A stretch of DNA of 64,000 nucleotides from Flaveria trinervia (Eukaryota; Streptophyta; Magnoliopsida; Asterales; Asteraceae), in contig CM046452.1 of NCBI GenBank assembly GCA_025506515.1, forward strand, positions 104,173,051 to 104,237,050, read 5' to 3'. Both the position numbers and the translations under genes were made by a program. Shown one piece after another: positions 61,287-64,000 of the stretch (the stretch's first letter is position 1; each line of letters starts with the position of its first letter). Under the pieces are notes generated by a model that saw only the letters and a program-made list of their open reading frames with translations, was not told the origin of the DNA and ran no database searches.

Positions 61287-62505
61287 ATGAAGACGAAATC
61301 ATCTAGGCGGCATATTGTATCGGCTATGGCGGCAATTTCTGTATTAATTCTCATGAATACAATGATTACGCTCGTTACAGGTGTGTTATTCATCGAACTT
61401 ATCATTAAATTTGCTCATTAATCGATAATAATATGTTAGATTCCAATTTCCTATGCATTATACGATTATAGAACTTCATCATTGATTTCAATTACTTTAG
61501 ATACGATTTGAATCATTTTTATATACAATATTCTCTTGCACAGCTTTTTTAACTCGATGAACAGCTCAGATTGTAACAAACATCTTTCTTCACTGATTTC
61601 CAATTTCATTTTTCAATTGAATGATACATTTTGTTTTATGTTGTAAGGGGTTACACAATATCGCCGTTTCATGGTGAAGCCAAGGAACAGTACACCTGTC
61701 AAAGCAGAGAGTACTACCCTCAAAAGCACTATACCTTTTGTTCCCCATCGCAAGCTTCTTCTTCTTCGTGATGGTAAATATAATCTTATCTTTTTATTCC
61801 ATATTTGTCTGTCCTCTGATCCATCGTGCTCCTCCGCCACCTGCACGCTTTATTGCCACCACATACGGTGGCATTTTTCAGAGATGCAGGGATTTGGGTA
61901 CAGTTTCTGTTGTATAAATTGTGCTAGCTGGTGGTGCACGTATGTTTGATTCTAGAGGCTCTTTCACCCCCTTTTGTCGTTTTCTCCATACAACATATAA
62001 AATTTAATGAACCTATAATAACCCGTGAATATATTCTAAGATATGAACGTATTATATGCAAACAATTATAGGTCAAAAGGTCTATTTATTTGCTTTTGCA
62101 TTTTTTCTAACTTTTTTGTTTTTATATTTGTTTTGTCACTTTTGTGCACTTTCTGCAGCAGCTGCACAGGCGCAAGTGCAGCCGAACAGAATATGGGGCG
62201 ACAAATGCTCTAAATCCGACATTGTGATTAACCAGGGTCCCACTTCTCCTCTACCAAATGGCATCCCAACTTACACTGTGGAGATCATGAACGTCTGCAC
62301 CACTGGCTGTGACATCTCGGGCATACACCTATCGTGCGGGTGGTTCAGCTCTGCTCGGCTCATTAACCCGCGCCTTTTTAAACGCCTGCGCTACAACGAC
62401 TGCCTTGTTAACAACGGCAAGCCGTTGATTAACGGCCGCACGATATCTTTTCAGTATGCCAACACCTTCCCTTACCCACTCGCCATCTCCTCTGTCGTTT
62501 GCTAA
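61287..62505 (+). CDS. TPD1-like secreted protein
   Basis: Relative of TAPETUM DETERMINANT 1, the small secreted Cys-rich ligand of the EMS1/EXS receptor kinase that sets tapetum fate in anthers. Three exons, 61287-61380, 61648-61773 and 62159-62505, give 188 residues. Residues 10-32 are a hydrophobic signal segment (AMAAISVLILMNTMI). A variable basic linker follows. The conserved domain from about residue 80 contains NRIWGDKCSKSDIVINQGPT, YTVEIMNVCTTGCDISGIHL and SCGWFSSARLINP, ending SSVVC. Six cysteines are present in it. The third exon has tandem CAGCAG acceptors, so a one-Ala variant is possible. A TPD1-like paralogue is as likely as the true orthologue. The frame is intact. Confidence 0.9.
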
Positions 62506-64000
62506 TCAGATACCTGATCTGATCAACAATAAATCCACGTACAGAGAAAGAGAAGGGAAAAGAGTGAGCTCTGCAAGAGTCATTTTTGCTTGGGAGATTG
62601 CATTTTACACCCTTCAACTATGAGTCCAGCTTCGATTGCTCCCATAAAGCATCAGATGGTTTCTTAAATTGGTAAGTTAAGATGCCAGATTGGTGCTATT
62701 GATGATATAGTTTTTGATGCAATATGAAAGTGGTGTTCAATTAGAAGGGTTAAAAATGCAATTTTTTGTTTCTTCTACACATGTAAATGGGATGACTAGG
62801 GGTGAAAAAATTAACGAGTGTCTTATTTAGCTGCCAGATTCTTAATTTCATATCAATTGAATTTTGAGATTTCTTAATTCTATATTGTTATTGTTGTCTT
62901 GAGATGGATAGAAATTAGAATATTATGATTATTAATTTGTGATAATGAATTGCTCCCATCAACCCACCAGGGCACCAGGCATAGGGAGTGGGCTTTGTAA
63001 TGCACTGAAGGAGCGGGCCTAGAATTAGGCCCATTTCACGTTCTTAAAACAGCTGAATACAAGTCTATTAAAAGTGATTAACCCAAATGAGTGAATTCAC
63101 CGATTTAGTTAAAGTGGTTAAGTCAACTTTGGTCAAAACTGGCTTTCTCAATATGCGGTTTGGGTTAGAACGATTGATCGTGCAAAATGCCACTCGTTCA
63201 AGCCAGTTAGGTTTTTGACCAAAATAGTAACCAAAATAACAAATTTTTTTAAACGGTTTTAACTATACCGGCAAAGCTAACCTATATACCAAATTTTGGG
63301 TTCATATGAGTAATGAATCAAAATGGGTTGAACTAAAACAAGTGAGATTAACAAACTTGTCAAGATGGGCCGAATTAAAACTAGAAATGGATTCCAACGG
63401 GTTGTAAAGTGGTTTGTCGAGCAAGCTAACACTTTGCTCGGTTGTTGTCTTAATCCGCTTTTAACACCATAACGTGGTCAAAACTCACTACTCACGAGTC
63501 ACGACTACAAGCTTCCAATCACCGCATATACTCCCAATTACCGTCTATACTCCCGACCACCGCCGCTTACTGCGTAACGCTGTTAAACTAAGAGAGAAAA
63601 AAAAATATGGTGTGGATACTACACTCATCACGTAGATGCACTAAATGAAACGTCATTAAAACAAAAATTGTGATTCCAAATGATTTATCTTGCGTACGAG
63701 TATGCCCATTAATTAAATTAAACTAATGATAATGCAAACAAAGAAAATGGATCCATCTTGACCAGCACTACTCATCCTGACCTGAATCCTTTCTAACCCA
63801 ACACTTTGCTCGACCCGACCCGTCCATTTTGTCTGTTGTGATCAAATGTATGATTTTGTTGGAAATGAAGAATTTAGTATTATTTTGATCCGACACGGCC
63901 CATCTTGACACGAACCCATTCTAACACGAACTCGTTCTGAACCGAAGCCATCTTGACCCCGACACCCGACTTGACTCAACCCGCCTATTTTGCCAGGTGT
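62506..64000. other. 3' region and repeat-rich window end
   Basis: 3' untranslated region of the TPD1-like gene, then spacer. From about 63100 on, words such as GGGTTGAAC, ACCCGACCCG and CTTGAC...GACCC recur in degenerate form, especially at 63760-64000; this is a common dispersed repeat style. No gene was recognised. Confidence 0.5.

Overview
The window is nuclear DNA of a flowering plant, most likely a eudicot and plausibly Asteraceae. That guess rests on gene content, short AT-rich GT/AG introns, very AT-rich intergenic DNA and the repeat types; no single marker proves it. The low-copy genes are RMI1 (5' part only), SWI3A, a BAHD acyltransferase of the omega-hydroxypalmitate O-feruloyltransferase type, a WDR75/UTP17-type ribosome biogenesis protein, a SAUR protein, glutamate-1-semialdehyde aminomutase and a TPD1-like secreted peptide. 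They have unrelated jobs (DNA repair, chromatin remodelling, suberin, rRNA processing, auxin response, tetrapyrrole synthesis, anther signalling) and are not a cluster.

Layout. 0.4-2.1 kb: RMI1 on the minus strand, running off the left edge. 3.7-6.5 kb: SWI3A, minus. 6.5-9.5 kb: repeats, including Helitron ends and a tRNA-derived SINE head. 9,498-20,520: one large Helitron, minus strand, with both ends and its A/T target visible, carrying a decayed Rep-helicase gene and an unrecognised spliced gene. 20.5-25.9 kb: repeats and an eroded gene-like stretch. 25.9-27.5 kb: acyltransferase with an intron built from a 76-bp tandem repeat. 29.1-33.9 kb: WDR75, 15 coding exons. 34-41.5 kb: a nest of short non-autonomous Helitrons. 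41.5-42.1 kb: SAUR. 42.1-52.5 kb: gene-poor, with TA arrays and MITEs. 52.5-54.5 kb: GSA aminomutase. 55.6-56.3 kb: a Copia reverse transcriptase scrap beside a Cassandra retrotransposon whose LTRs contain 5S rRNA-like sequence. 57.9-59.4 kb: a Pack-MULE with long inverted repeats, a 9-bp target duplication and pieces of two unrelated host genes. 61.3-62.5 kb: TPD1-like. The right end is repetitive.

The most interesting points are the Helitron (including loss of a catalytic histidine from its HUH motif), the Pack-MULE, the contracted Cassandra element, the tandem-repeat intron, and single missing bases in three otherwise well conserved genes. The last pattern suggests consensus errors in the assembly at least as strongly as gene death.
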